Shown here: positions 27,264-38,829 of the stretch, in pieces
Numbering within the stretch: the first letter of the stretch is position 1
Layout of the letters: the number at the start of each line of letters is the position of its first letter
NCBI GenBank assembly: GCA_022843925.1
Contig: JALHMS010000015.1
Location: forward strand, 43,205 to 107,204
Direction: 5' to 3'
Length of the DNA: 64,000 bases
DNA from: Burkholderiales bacterium
Lineage (GTDB): Bacteria > Pseudomonadota > Gammaproteobacteria > Burkholderiales > Ga0077523
The notes under the pieces: model-generated
What the model was told of the DNA's origin: nothing
Databases searched by the model: none
Seen by the model: only the letters and a program-made list of their open reading frames with translations
Translations under genes and position numbers: made by a program

Positions 27264-27827
27264 ATGATCCGATGGATTCTTGCCCTCGACACCGCCGGCA
27301 CACCCCGCAACTGGGTGAGCGCGGAGACCGCAGTGGGCTACTACGCGCGGTCGCTCGTCGTCTACGGCATCGGCAAACGGCAGCTCGTCTTCCGTGGCGG
27401 GCGACAGCGCAACGGCGAGCGGTCCGTGATCCGGGTGGACAACATCATCGCGGTGCGCGGCGTCGATCACGCCAGCGCGATGTACCAGGGCGTCCCGCGG
27501 CTCTCGAATCCCAAGCTGTTCGCGCGCGACCGGCGCCTGTGCGCCTACTGCGGTGGTCGGTTCCGCACGAGCACGCTGTCCCGGGAGCACGTGGTGCCGG
27601 TGTCCCGCGGTGGACGTGACGTCTGGACGAACGTGGTGACGGCCTGCCGCGACTGCAACGCCCGCAAGAGCGACCGCACCCCCGAGGAATCCGGGATGCG
27701 GCTTCTCTACCTGCCCTACGTGCCGTCGCGCTGGGAGGACTTCATCCTCGCCAATCGCGACATCCGTGCTGACCAGATGGAGTACCTGCTGGCCAAGGTG
27801 CCGGCGGAGAGCCGGCTCAGGAACTGA
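27264..27827 (+). CDS. HNH endonuclease
   Basis: 187 aa; CAYCGGRF...LSREHVVPVSRGGRDVWTNVVTACRDCNARKSDRTPEE; AGGAGG RBS before ATG. Confidence 0.9.
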   Translation: MIRWILALDTAGTPRNWVSAETAVGYYARSLVVYGIGKRQLVFRGGRQRNGERSVIRVDNIIAVRGVDHASAMYQGVPRLSNPKLFARDRRLCAYCGGRFRTSTLSREHVVPVSRGGRDVWTNVVTACRDCNARKSDRTPEESGMRLLYLPYVPSRWEDFILANRDIRADQMEYLLAKVPAESRLRN

Positions 27828-27975
27828 TCGATCGCGGACAGGTATCCGCGAATTTCCCTCGCCGGACTGCAGCCGGCGCTCCGGGCAGACCCGCGGCGCC
27901 CTTCGGTTGACTTCGAAATCATCCGCGTGCATAAGGCCGGGGTTCCTCCGGCACCGGCCGGATTCCGGGAGTCCC

Positions 27976-29055
27976 ATGCGCACAGCCATCCTCGGCGGCG
28001 GCCACGGTTGTTACGCGGCCGCGGCCGATCTTTCCGAACAGGGCCACGAGGTGCGTCTCTGGCGGCGTGACGCGGCGGCGCTCGCCCCGCTCCTCGCCGA
28101 CCCGGTCATCGGGTTGAAGGACATCGACGGTCACCGCGGCGTCCGCATCGCGCTTGCCACGGTCGACATCGGCGAGGCCCTGCGCGGCGCGCGATTGATC
28201 GTGATTCCGTCGCCCGCGCTCGCGCAGGACGACATCGCGCGCGCCATGGCGCCACACCTCGTCGATGGCCAGGTCGTCTTCCTCCCGCCGGGCACCTTCG
28301 GCAGTGTCGCGATGGCCCGGGCCGTCCGTGCGGCGGGCTGCACGGCCGACGTGCTCTGGGCCGAGACCGGCACGCTGCCCTATCTCGCGCGGAAGCACGG
28401 CCCCGCAGAGGTTGCGATCACCATCCGCGCCGTCCGTCTTCCCACGGGCGTGTACCCTGCGCAGCGATCGGAAGAGGCCCTGGCGGTGATCCGCGAGGTG
28501 TACCCGGCGGTGGTGCCGTGCGGCGACGCGCTCTCCGGGGCCCTCATGAACGCCGGGCCGATCATCCACCCGCCGCTCATCCTGATGAACGCCGCCCCGC
28601 TGCAGCACTTCGAGAGCTGGGACATCCACCACGAAGGCACCACGCCCGCCGTGCGCGCGGTGACCGACCGCCTCGACGCCGAACGCATCGCGGTGCGCGA
28701 AGCCCTCGGCTACGGTGCCCCGCACTTCCCGCTCGCGGATCACTACACGGGCGATCGCTGGATGTACGGCGACGCCCACAAGCGCCTCGTCGATTCCGGC
28801 GACTGGCGCGAGCACATCGACCTGCACACGCATCGCTACATGACCGAGGACGTCGTGATGGGGCTGGCGTTCCTCGCCTCCGTCGCACGCTGGGCCGGCT
28901 GCGATGCGCCGGTGGCGCACGGCCTGCTGGCCGTGGCGGGCGGTATCCTGGGGCGGGATCTCCGGACCGGGCCCCGGACCCTGGAAGCCATGGGACTCTA
29001 CGGTCTCGATCGCGACGCGATGGCCGTCGCACTCGCAGAGGGTTTCACATCATGA
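27976..29055 (+). CDS. NAD/NADP octopine/nopaline dehydrogenase-family protein
   Basis: MRTAILGGGHGCYAAAADLSEQGHEVRLWRR Rossmann N-terminus; opine DH-like HPP..L.N. Confidence 0.82.
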   Translation: MRTAILGGGHGCYAAAADLSEQGHEVRLWRRDAAALAPLLADPVIGLKDIDGHRGVRIALATVDIGEALRGARLIVIPSPALAQDDIARAMAPHLVDGQVVFLPPGTFGSVAMARAVRAAGCTADVLWAETGTLPYLARKHGPAEVAITIRAVRLPTGVYPAQRSEEALAVIREVYPAVVPCGDALSGALMNAGPIIHPPLILMNAAPLQHFESWDIHHEGTTPAVRAVTDRLDAERIAVREALGYGAPHFPLADHYTGDRWMYGDAHKRLVDSGDWREHIDLHTHRYMTEDVVMGLAFLASVARWAGCDAPVAHGLLAVAGGILGRDLRTGPRTLEAMGLYGLDRDAMAVALAEGFTS

Positions 29056-30035
29056 AGGTGGACCGACCGCATATCGCGATCGCCGGTGCCGGCCGCATGG
29101 GCCGCAGCATCGCGGTGGCATTCGCCCACGGTGGCTACGAGGTCGACGTCATCGACTTCAAGCCCCGGCCGGATGACGAGTTCGAATGGCTGGCCGGGGA
29201 GGCGCGCGCCGAGATCATGGCGACGCTCCACGCTCTCGCCGCGCTCGATGCCATCCCGCGCGATGCCGTCGATGCCGTGGCGCGGCGCGTGACGCTGCTG
29301 CCCCAGCGCGCCTCGGAGGTCGTGCTGCAGCGGGCCGACGTGGTGTTCGAGGCGGTTCCGGAAACGCTGGAGGCCAAGCGCGATGCCCTCGGCCGCATCG
29401 CCGCCGCGGTGGGGCCCGGTGCGACTATCGCCTCGACGACGTCCACGATCCTGTCGACCGAACTGGCCGGCTTCGTGGCGCGGCCGGAGCGCTTCCTGAA
29501 CGCGCACTGGCTGAACCCCGCGTTCCTCGTGCCCCTCGTCGAGTTGAGCCCGCACGCGACCACGTCGCGCCACGTCGTCGCCTGGCTCCGCGCGATGCTC
29601 GAGGACATCGGCAAGGTGCCGGTGGAGTGCGCACCGTCGCCCGGGTACATCGTGCCGCGGTTGCAGGCGCTGATCATGAACGAGGCGGCGCGGATGGTGG
29701 AGGAGGGCGTCGCCACCGCCGAGGAGATCGACCGCGCGACGCGCTTCGGCCTCGGCCTGCGTTTCGCCTCCGTGGGCGTGCTGGAGTTCATCGACTACGG
29801 CGGCAACGACATCCTCTATCACGCGAGCCGCTATCTGGCGGAGCGCGTGTCGCACGAGCGCTTCTCGCCGCCGGACATCGTCGACCGGAACATGAAGGAT
29901 GGCCGCAACGGCATGAAGAGCGGCGAAGGCTTCTTCGATCACAAGGCGCGCGACGGGGCCGCGTATCGTCAGGACGTGCTGGCGCGGACCCTCGGGATGC
30001 TGCGACACTTCGGGCTGCACCGGCCACCGCGCTGA
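29052..30035 (+). CDS. 3-hydroxyacyl-CoA (3-hydroxybutyryl-CoA-like) dehydrogenase
   Basis: IAIAGAGRMGRSIAVAFAHGGYEVDVIDF; AHWLNPAFLVPLVEL, SPGYIVPRLQ; ATGA overlap with preceding gene. Confidence 0.87.
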   Translation: MKVDRPHIAIAGAGRMGRSIAVAFAHGGYEVDVIDFKPRPDDEFEWLAGEARAEIMATLHALAALDAIPRDAVDAVARRVTLLPQRASEVVLQRADVVFEAVPETLEAKRDALGRIAAAVGPGATIASTTSTILSTELAGFVARPERFLNAHWLNPAFLVPLVELSPHATTSRHVVAWLRAMLEDIGKVPVECAPSPGYIVPRLQALIMNEAARMVEEGVATAEEIDRATRFGLGLRFASVGVLEFIDYGGNDILYHASRYLAERVSHERFSPPDIVDRNMKDGRNGMKSGEGFFDHKARDGAAYRQDVLARTLGMLRHFGLHRPPR

Positions 30036-30083
30036 GGTTGCGCCCCCGCGACGGGCGGCGAGACATTCGGAGACAGGACACCC

Positions 30084-31085
30084 ATGACCCCATCGACCCC
30101 CGCCCGCAAGCGCCTGCGGGCGATCCTCGGCGCAGCCGTCGTCGCGCTGACTGCGACGCTGACCGCGTCACTGCCCGCCGCGGCCCAGGAGATCACGCTC
30201 CGCGCCGCGAACGCCTTCCAGGAGGGCACGTACTACGCGCGGAACTTCGAGCGCTTCGTGAAGAAGGTGAACGAGGAGGGCAAGGGCCTCGTGCAGGTCA
30301 ACTACGTGGGCGGTCCGAAGGCGATCCCCACGTTCGAGCTGGCGAACGCCGTGCGCGGCGGTGTCGTCGACCTCGCGAATACGACCACGTCGTTCACCAC
30401 GAGCGTCGTCCCCGAGGGTCTCGCCTTCAACTACACGCATCTCACGATGGCCGAGATGCGGAAGAACGGCACGCTCGACTACCTGAACCGGATCTTCATG
30501 GAGAAGGGGCTGTACTACTACGCCCGCACCGGCGAGGGCATCCAGTACTACATCTACACGAACCGGAGGATCGACCGCGCCGACCTCACCGGTTTCAAGA
30601 TGCGCATCGCGCCCATCTACCGCGACTTCTTCCAGAAGCTCGGCGCGCAGGTGGTGCAGATCGCCCCGGGCGAGGTCTACACCGCGCTGGAACGCGGCGT
30701 CGTCGACGGCTACGGCTGGCCGCTCATCGGCATCTTCGATCTCGGCTGGCACGAGCGCACTAAGTACCGCGTCGAGCCCGGCTTCTACGCGATCGAGCTG
30801 GGCGTGATCTTCAACGCGAATACGTGGAAGCGCCTCAACCCGCAGCAGCGCCAGTTCCTCGAGAAGCAGGCCCAGTGGCTCGAGAGCCTCAACGTCGACA
30901 TGGGCGGCAAGGATGCCCAGGCCGAGCTGAAGCGCCAGCAGGACGCCAACATCCAGGTGATCAAGCTCGACGACGCGCAGGCGAAGCTGCTCGTGAAGAC
31001 GGCCAACGATGCCGCGTGGGCCGCCATCGTGGCGTCCAGCCCCGCGCACGGCGCGAAGCTCCGGGAGATGATGGCGCCGAAGTGA
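30084..31085 (+). CDS. dctP: TRAP transporter substrate-binding protein (DctP)
   Basis: Signal peptide; KMRIAPIYRDFFQKLGAQVVQIAPGEVYTALERGVVDGYGWP. Confidence 0.92.
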   Translation: MTPSTPARKRLRAILGAAVVALTATLTASLPAAAQEITLRAANAFQEGTYYARNFERFVKKVNEEGKGLVQVNYVGGPKAIPTFELANAVRGGVVDLANTTTSFTTSVVPEGLAFNYTHLTMAEMRKNGTLDYLNRIFMEKGLYYYARTGEGIQYYIYTNRRIDRADLTGFKMRIAPIYRDFFQKLGAQVVQIAPGEVYTALERGVVDGYGWPLIGIFDLGWHERTKYRVEPGFYAIELGVIFNANTWKRLNPQQRQFLEKQAQWLESLNVDMGGKDAQAELKRQQDANIQVIKLDDAQAKLLVKTANDAAWAAIVASSPAHGAKLREMMAPK

Positions 31086-31155
31086 GGGCGGGTCCGCGCT
31101 GCCGGTGACGGCGGCGCGCGATGATCACCACCGGTCCTCCGGCCGCTCTTCCGAC

Positions 31156-31656
31156 ATGCCGCCGACACCCATGCGTGCCTGGTCCGTCCTGATGAATGCC
31201 TGCGGCGTGCTCGCCGCGCTGGTGATCGGCGCCATCGCAGCCGCGGTGAGTTACGACGTCATCGGCCGCAACGTCGGCCTGCCGAGTCTGCCGTGGATCG
31301 TCGAAGTCTCGGAGATGGCGCTGCCGCTCGCCACGCTGCTCGCCGCGCCGTGGCTCCTGCATCGCAACCAGCACGTCCGGCTCGACATCCTCGACGCCCG
31401 CCTGTCGCCCGGCTGGCGCGCCGCGATGGATCGCCTCGTGGCCCTCGTCGGACTGGTCGTTTGTGCCGTCATCGTCTGGTACGCGGTCGCCGTGATCCGA
31501 GACAACATCGCCATCGGTGCGATGGTGATGAAGAGCCTCGTCTTCCCCGAATGGTGGCTGTACGTGCCGGTCCCGCTCAGCTTCGGGCTGATGACCGTGG
31601 AGTTCGCGCGACGTCTCGTGATGCCGACCGCGCGTGCGTCACGGGCGGGGGCCTGA
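31156..31656 (+). CDS. dctQ: TRAP transporter small permease (DctQ)
   Basis: Four-TM small permease; DVIGRN, EVSEMALPLATLLAAPWLLHRNQHVRLDIL. Confidence 0.87.
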   Translation: MPPTPMRAWSVLMNACGVLAALVIGAIAAAVSYDVIGRNVGLPSLPWIVEVSEMALPLATLLAAPWLLHRNQHVRLDILDARLSPGWRAAMDRLVALVGLVVCAVIVWYAVAVIRDNIAIGAMVMKSLVFPEWWLYVPVPLSFGLMTVEFARRLVMPTARASRAGA

Positions 31657-31658
31657 CG

Positions 31659-32975
31659 ATGCTCTGGTGGCAGACCCTCGCGATGCTCTTCGGCATCCTC
31701 ACGGTGCTGCTGCTCGTGGGGATGCCTGCAGCCTTTGCCTTCCTGGCGATCAACCTCGTGGGCGCCATCGTCTATCTCGGCGGTGAGCCGGGGCTGATGC
31801 AGGTGGTGCGCAACGGCGTCGCCGCCATCACCAACTTCTCGCTCACGCCGATTCCGCTCTTCGTGCTGATGGGCGAGGTGCTGTTCCACACGGGCGTCGC
31901 GATGAAGGCGATCGATGCCTTCGACCAGCTCATCTGGCGCGTGCCCGGCCGGCTCGCCGTCGTGGCGGTCGTGGCCGGCACAGTGTTCTCCGCGATCTCG
32001 GGGTCGACCATCGCCACGACCGCACTGCTGGGCGGTCTTCTGCTGCCCGAGATGCTGAAGCGGGGCTACCATCCGCGCATGGCGATGGGCCCGATCATGG
32101 CCATCGGCGGTGTCGACATGCTGATTCCGCCGTCGGCGCTCACGGTGCTGCTGGGCAGTCTGTCGGGCATCTCGATCTCGGGGCTGCTCATCGCGGGCGT
32201 CGTGCCCGGCATCCTCCTCGCGGCGCTCTTCGTCGGATACATCGTGCTCCGCGCGAAGCTCGATCCGTCGCTCGCGCCGCGCTTCGAGCACACGCGCCTG
32301 CACGGTTGGGCGCGGTGGCGGCCGCTGGTCGTGTACGTCACGCCGCTCGTGGCGATCTTCGTGGTGGTGATCGTCGCGATGTCCGCGGGGTGGGCGACGC
32401 CCACGGAGTCCGCAGCGATCGGTGCGCTGGCGACGGTGATCGTGTCCGTGCTCTACCGGTCGCTCACGTGGGGGTCGCTGCTCGAGGCACTGAAGGGCAC
32501 CGCGGCCATCTCGGGCGTGATCCTCTTCATCATCGTGGGTGCGACCACGTTCTCGCAGATCCTGTCGTTCTCTGGTGCGACGAACGGGCTCGTGACGCTG
32601 GTGCAGGACGCCGCGCTCCAACGGTGGATGGTGCTGGCGATCATGATGGGCATCCTGCTGGTGCTGGGCTGCTTCCTCGACCAGGTGAGCATGATGCTCA
32701 TCACGCTGCCGTTCTACCTGCCACTAGCGCAGCACTTCCAGTTCGACATGCTGTGGTTCGGCGTGATGTTCCTGATCTGCATGCAGCTCGGCCTGCTGAC
32801 GCCGCCGTTCGGCATGCTGCTCTTCACCATGCGCAGCGTGGCACCCGCATCGGTGCAGACCAGCGAGATTTTCCGCGCAGTGATGCCGTATGTGCTGTTC
32901 GGGTTGGTGATGCTGGGACTGGTGGCGTTCGTGCCGGCGGTGGCGACGTGGTTGCCGGGGGTGTTGTTGAAGTAG
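31659..32975 (+). CDS. dctM: TRAP transporter large permease (DctM)
   Basis: 438 aa polytopic; GMPAAFAFL, GSTIATTALLGGLLLPEM, PTESAAIGAL. Confidence 0.92.
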   Translation: MLWWQTLAMLFGILTVLLLVGMPAAFAFLAINLVGAIVYLGGEPGLMQVVRNGVAAITNFSLTPIPLFVLMGEVLFHTGVAMKAIDAFDQLIWRVPGRLAVVAVVAGTVFSAISGSTIATTALLGGLLLPEMLKRGYHPRMAMGPIMAIGGVDMLIPPSALTVLLGSLSGISISGLLIAGVVPGILLAALFVGYIVLRAKLDPSLAPRFEHTRLHGWARWRPLVVYVTPLVAIFVVVIVAMSAGWATPTESAAIGALATVIVSVLYRSLTWGSLLEALKGTAAISGVILFIIVGATTFSQILSFSGATNGLVTLVQDAALQRWMVLAIMMGILLVLGCFLDQVSMMLITLPFYLPLAQHFQFDMLWFGVMFLICMQLGLLTPPFGMLLFTMRSVAPASVQTSEIFRAVMPYVLFGLVMLGLVAFVPAVATWLPGVLLK

Positions 32976-32994
32976 GGGTGGGGGACAGCGGCGC

Positions 32995-34110
32995 GATCGA
33001 CGCGCGCGTTCCTGGACGCGCTGCTGCGCCAAAGCCATCGCGGCGTCGAGCGAAGCTCGACCCACGAAGGACCTTCGCCACTGGATTCCGCGATGCTGGA
33101 AACAACCCCCGTGGGTCGGGCTTCGCCCGACGCCTGCGCGCCCGGATTCATCGCTGCGTCCAAGCCATCGCCGCGTCGAGCGAAGCTCGACCCACGAAGG
33201 ACCTTCGCCACTGGATTCCGCGATGCTGGAAACAACCCCCGTGGGTCGGGCTCCGCCCGACGCCCGAGTTCCCGGATTCGCAGCTGAGCCCAAGCCATCG
33301 CCGCGTCGAGCGAAGCTCGACCCACGAAGGACCTTCGCCACTGGATTCCGCGATGCTGGAAACAACCCCCGTGGGTCGGGCTCCGCCCGACGCCCGAGTT
33401 CCTGGATTCGCAGCTGAGCCCAAGCCATCGCCGCGTCGAGCGAAGCTCGACCCACGAAGGACCTTCGCCACTGGATTCCGCGATGCTGGAAACAACCCCC
33501 GTGGGTCGGGCTCCGCCCGACGCCCGAGTTCCTGGATTCGCAGCTGAGCCCAAGCCATCGCCGCGTCGAGCGATGCTCGACCGACGAAGGACCTTCGCCA
33601 CTGGATTCCGCGATGCTGGAAACAACCCCCGTGGGTCGGGCTCCGCCCGACGCCCGCGTTTCTGGATTCACTGCTGTGCCCAAGCCATCGCCGCGTCGAG
33701 CGAAGCTCGACCCACGAAGGACCTTCGCCACTGGATTCCGCGATGCTGGAAACAACCCCCGTGGGTCGGGCTCCGCCCGACGCCCGCGTTCCCGGATTCG
33801 CTGCTGAGCCCAAGCCATCGCCGCGTCGAGCGATGCTCGATCCACGAAGGACCTTCGCCACTGGATTCCGCGATGCTGGAAACAACCCCCGTGGGTCGGG
33901 CTCCGCCCGACGCCCGAGTTCCTGGATTCGCAGCTGAGCCCAAGCCATCGCCGCGTCGAGCGAAGCTCGACCCACGAAAGAAGTCGCTCCTGGATTCGTT
34001 GGCGCTGGAAACAACCCCCGTGGGTCGGGCTCCGCCCGACGCCCGAGTTCCTGGATTCGCAGCTGAGCCCAAGCCATCGCCGCGTCGAGCGATGCTCGAC
34101 CCACGAAGGG
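32995..34110 (+). repeat. Family B tandem array, exactly 130-bp period, about 8.5 units
   Basis: CGATGCTGGAAACAACCCCCGTGGGTCGG at 33091, 33221, 33351, 33481, 33611, 33741 and 33871, with a diverged unit at about 34001. Confidence 0.97.
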
Positions 34111-34123
34111 CTTCTCAACGCTT

Positions 34124-36601
<2,478 letters not shown>

Positions 36602-36682
36602 TGCCTCTGCGGATCACGCTGTCTCGGGGATGTGGAGTATGGACCGGTCGCGAGGGGCGTGTCCGCAGCGGATGCGCCATCA

Positions 36683-36830
36683 TGTTTCGGAGCGGGCCAT
36701 GCTTTTGTAGGAGCGGGCCATGCCCGCGAAAGCGTCGGTTCCGGTTGAAGCGTTTCCTCGCGCTCATCGCTTTCGGGGCCATGGGCCCCTCCTACAAGGG
36801 CATGGCCCGCTCCTACAGGCCCATGGCCGG
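36683..36830 (+). repeat. Nested family A REPIN-like element
   Basis: CGGAGCGGGCCATGC/TTTTGTAGGAGCGGGCC...GGGCCCCTCCTACAA/GGGCATGGCCCGCTCCTACAGG. Confidence 0.88.
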
Positions 36831-36895
36831 CACAGCGGGCCGACGATCCGTGATGGCCATGGCCCGTTCGGCCACCGGCGAGCCACAATCCCCCC

Positions 36896-38506
36896 ATGCA
36901 ACGCTTCGCCGCCCTCTACGCCGCGCTCGACGCGACCACCTCCACCCAGGCCAAGGTGGCGGCCATGGCCGACTACTTCGCCGCGGTCGACGACGCCGAT
37001 GCCGCCTGGGCCGTCTTCATCCTCGCGGGCGGGAAGCTCCGGCAGGTCGTGCCGACGCGGCTGCTGCGGGAGGTCGCGATGCGCGAGGCCGGTGTCCCGG
37101 ACTGGCTGTTCGAGGAGTCCTACCAGGCCGTCGGCGATCTCGCCGAGACCATCGCCCATCTGCTGCCCGGTGGCGGGCAGGGGGACGGCGCGTCGCTCAC
37201 GGCGTGGATCGAGGGACGCCTGCTGCCGCTGCGCGGAGTTCCGCCCGACGAGGCCGGGGCCGGTCTGGTCGCCGCCTGGCGGGACCTCGACGCGCTCGGC
37301 CGGTTCGTCTGGAACAAGCTGATCACCGGTGGCCTGCGCGTCGGTGTCGCGAAGCCGCTGGTCGCGCGCGCCGTCGCGAAGGCCGCGGGCATCGAGGCGC
37401 GCCTTGTCGTCGAACGCATGATGGGCGAGTTCGCGCCCGAGCCCGCCCGCTATCGCGCGCTGCTCGCCGACGAAGGTGCGGACGAGCGCGCCGGGCGGCC
37501 GTATCCGTTCTTCCTCGCGCATCCGATCGCCGCCGAGCCGGCCTCGCTGGGACCCGTCGACGATTGGCAGGCGGAATGGAAATGGGACGGCATCCGCGCC
37601 CAGGTCGTTCGCCGCGCGGAACGCATCTACCTCTGGTCGCGCGGCGAGGAACTCGTGACCGACATCTTTCCGGAGGTCTCGACGGCCTCCGCGTGGCTGC
37701 CCGAGGGCACCGTCATCGACGGCGAGCTGCTCGCCTGGCGGGACGGCGCGCCACTGCCCTTCGCGATGCTGCAGCAGCGGCTCGGCCGCAAGAACTTCAC
37801 CGCGAAGGTGCTGAAGGAAGTTCCCGTCGCGCTCGTCGCGTACGACCTCATGGAGGTCGACGGGGTCGATATCCGGTCGCAGCCGCTCGACGTCCGCCGG
37901 GCGCGGCTGGAGGCGCTCGTGGCGGCCCTGGACGACGCCCGCATCGTGGTGTCGCCGATCGTCACGGCGGATTCGTGGGCGACCCTGGCCGAGGCCCGTG
38001 CCGGCGCCCGCGGTCTGGGTGTCGAGGGTCTGATGCTCAAGCGCCGCGACTCCGCGTACGGCGCCGGCCGCGTCAAGCTCGGTCCCGGCGGCGAGTGGTG
38101 GAAGTGGAAGCTCGACCCCTACAGCGTCGACGCCGTGCTCGTGTACGCCCAGCGCGGCCACGGCCGGCGCGCGAGCCTCTACACCGACTACACCTTCGCC
38201 GTGTGGCGGGATGCGGAACTCGTGCCGTTCGCGAAGGCCTATTCGGGCCTGACCGACGCGGAGATCGCCGAGGTGGACAAGTTCGTGCGCGCGAACACGC
38301 GGGAGAAGTTCGGCCCGGTGCGCAGCGTCACGCCGCAGATCGTGATGGAGATCGGCTTCGAAGGCATCCAGCGATCGCCGCGCCACAAGAGCGGGGTGGC
38401 GGTGCGATTCCCGCGCATGCTGCGCCTCCGCCCCGACAAGTCCGCCGCGGAGGCCGACCGCCTCGATGCCCTGCACGCACTACTGAACGCTCCGGAGCCC
38501 CCATGA
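36896..38506 (+). CDS. ATP-dependent DNA ligase (ligase-associated DNA damage response type)
   Basis: 536 aa; nucleotidyltransferase lysine motif EWKWDGIRAQV; IDGELLAW; EGLMLKRRDSAYGAGR. Confidence 0.92.
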   Translation: MQRFAALYAALDATTSTQAKVAAMADYFAAVDDADAAWAVFILAGGKLRQVVPTRLLREVAMREAGVPDWLFEESYQAVGDLAETIAHLLPGGGQGDGASLTAWIEGRLLPLRGVPPDEAGAGLVAAWRDLDALGRFVWNKLITGGLRVGVAKPLVARAVAKAAGIEARLVVERMMGEFAPEPARYRALLADEGADERAGRPYPFFLAHPIAAEPASLGPVDDWQAEWKWDGIRAQVVRRAERIYLWSRGEELVTDIFPEVSTASAWLPEGTVIDGELLAWRDGAPLPFAMLQQRLGRKNFTAKVLKEVPVALVAYDLMEVDGVDIRSQPLDVRRARLEALVAALDDARIVVSPIVTADSWATLAEARAGARGLGVEGLMLKRRDSAYGAGRVKLGPGGEWWKWKLDPYSVDAVLVYAQRGHGRRASLYTDYTFAVWRDAELVPFAKAYSGLTDAEIAEVDKFVRANTREKFGPVRSVTPQIVMEIGFEGIQRSPRHKSGVAVRFPRMLRLRPDKSAAEADRLDALHALLNAPEPP

Positions 38507-38829
38507 AGACTCTTCCCTATCGCGCGGTCACGTCGTCCGGTGCCGTGATCGACTGCCAGTTCGAGCTGCATCCCGAGACGGTGTCCCCCGGTGACGTCGC
38601 CCGCCTCGTGGGGGCGGTGCTCGACGCGCTGGACGTGAACATCGAAGGGCGGCCGCCGCTCTCGAACGGCGACGTGCTGCAGGCGGTGGCCATGGCGCTC
38701 GCGCTGCGCACCGAGATGCTCGCCGCGTCGCGCGCCATGAAGGACGCCCTGGCCCGCGACGTCGTCGAGCGCGCGCTGCGGAGCGTCGCCGACGCCAAGT
38801 ACACGCGGTCTGGTGTCGGCCACGCCTGA
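38503..38829 (+). CDS. Uncharacterised 108-aa protein coupled between ligase and helicase
   Basis: [60 protein letters not shown]...; ATGA overlap with ligase stop and overlap with helicase start. Confidence 0.75.
   Translation: MKTLPYRAVTSSGAVIDCQFELHPETVSPGDVARLVGAVLDALDVNIEGRPPLSNGDVLQAVAMALALRTEMLAASRAMKDALARDVVERALRSVADAKYTRSGVGHA

Noticed and set aside
32995-34110. Regular 130-bp repeats as a CRISPR array
   Set aside because: Spacers are conserved between units, the period is far too long and there are no cas genes
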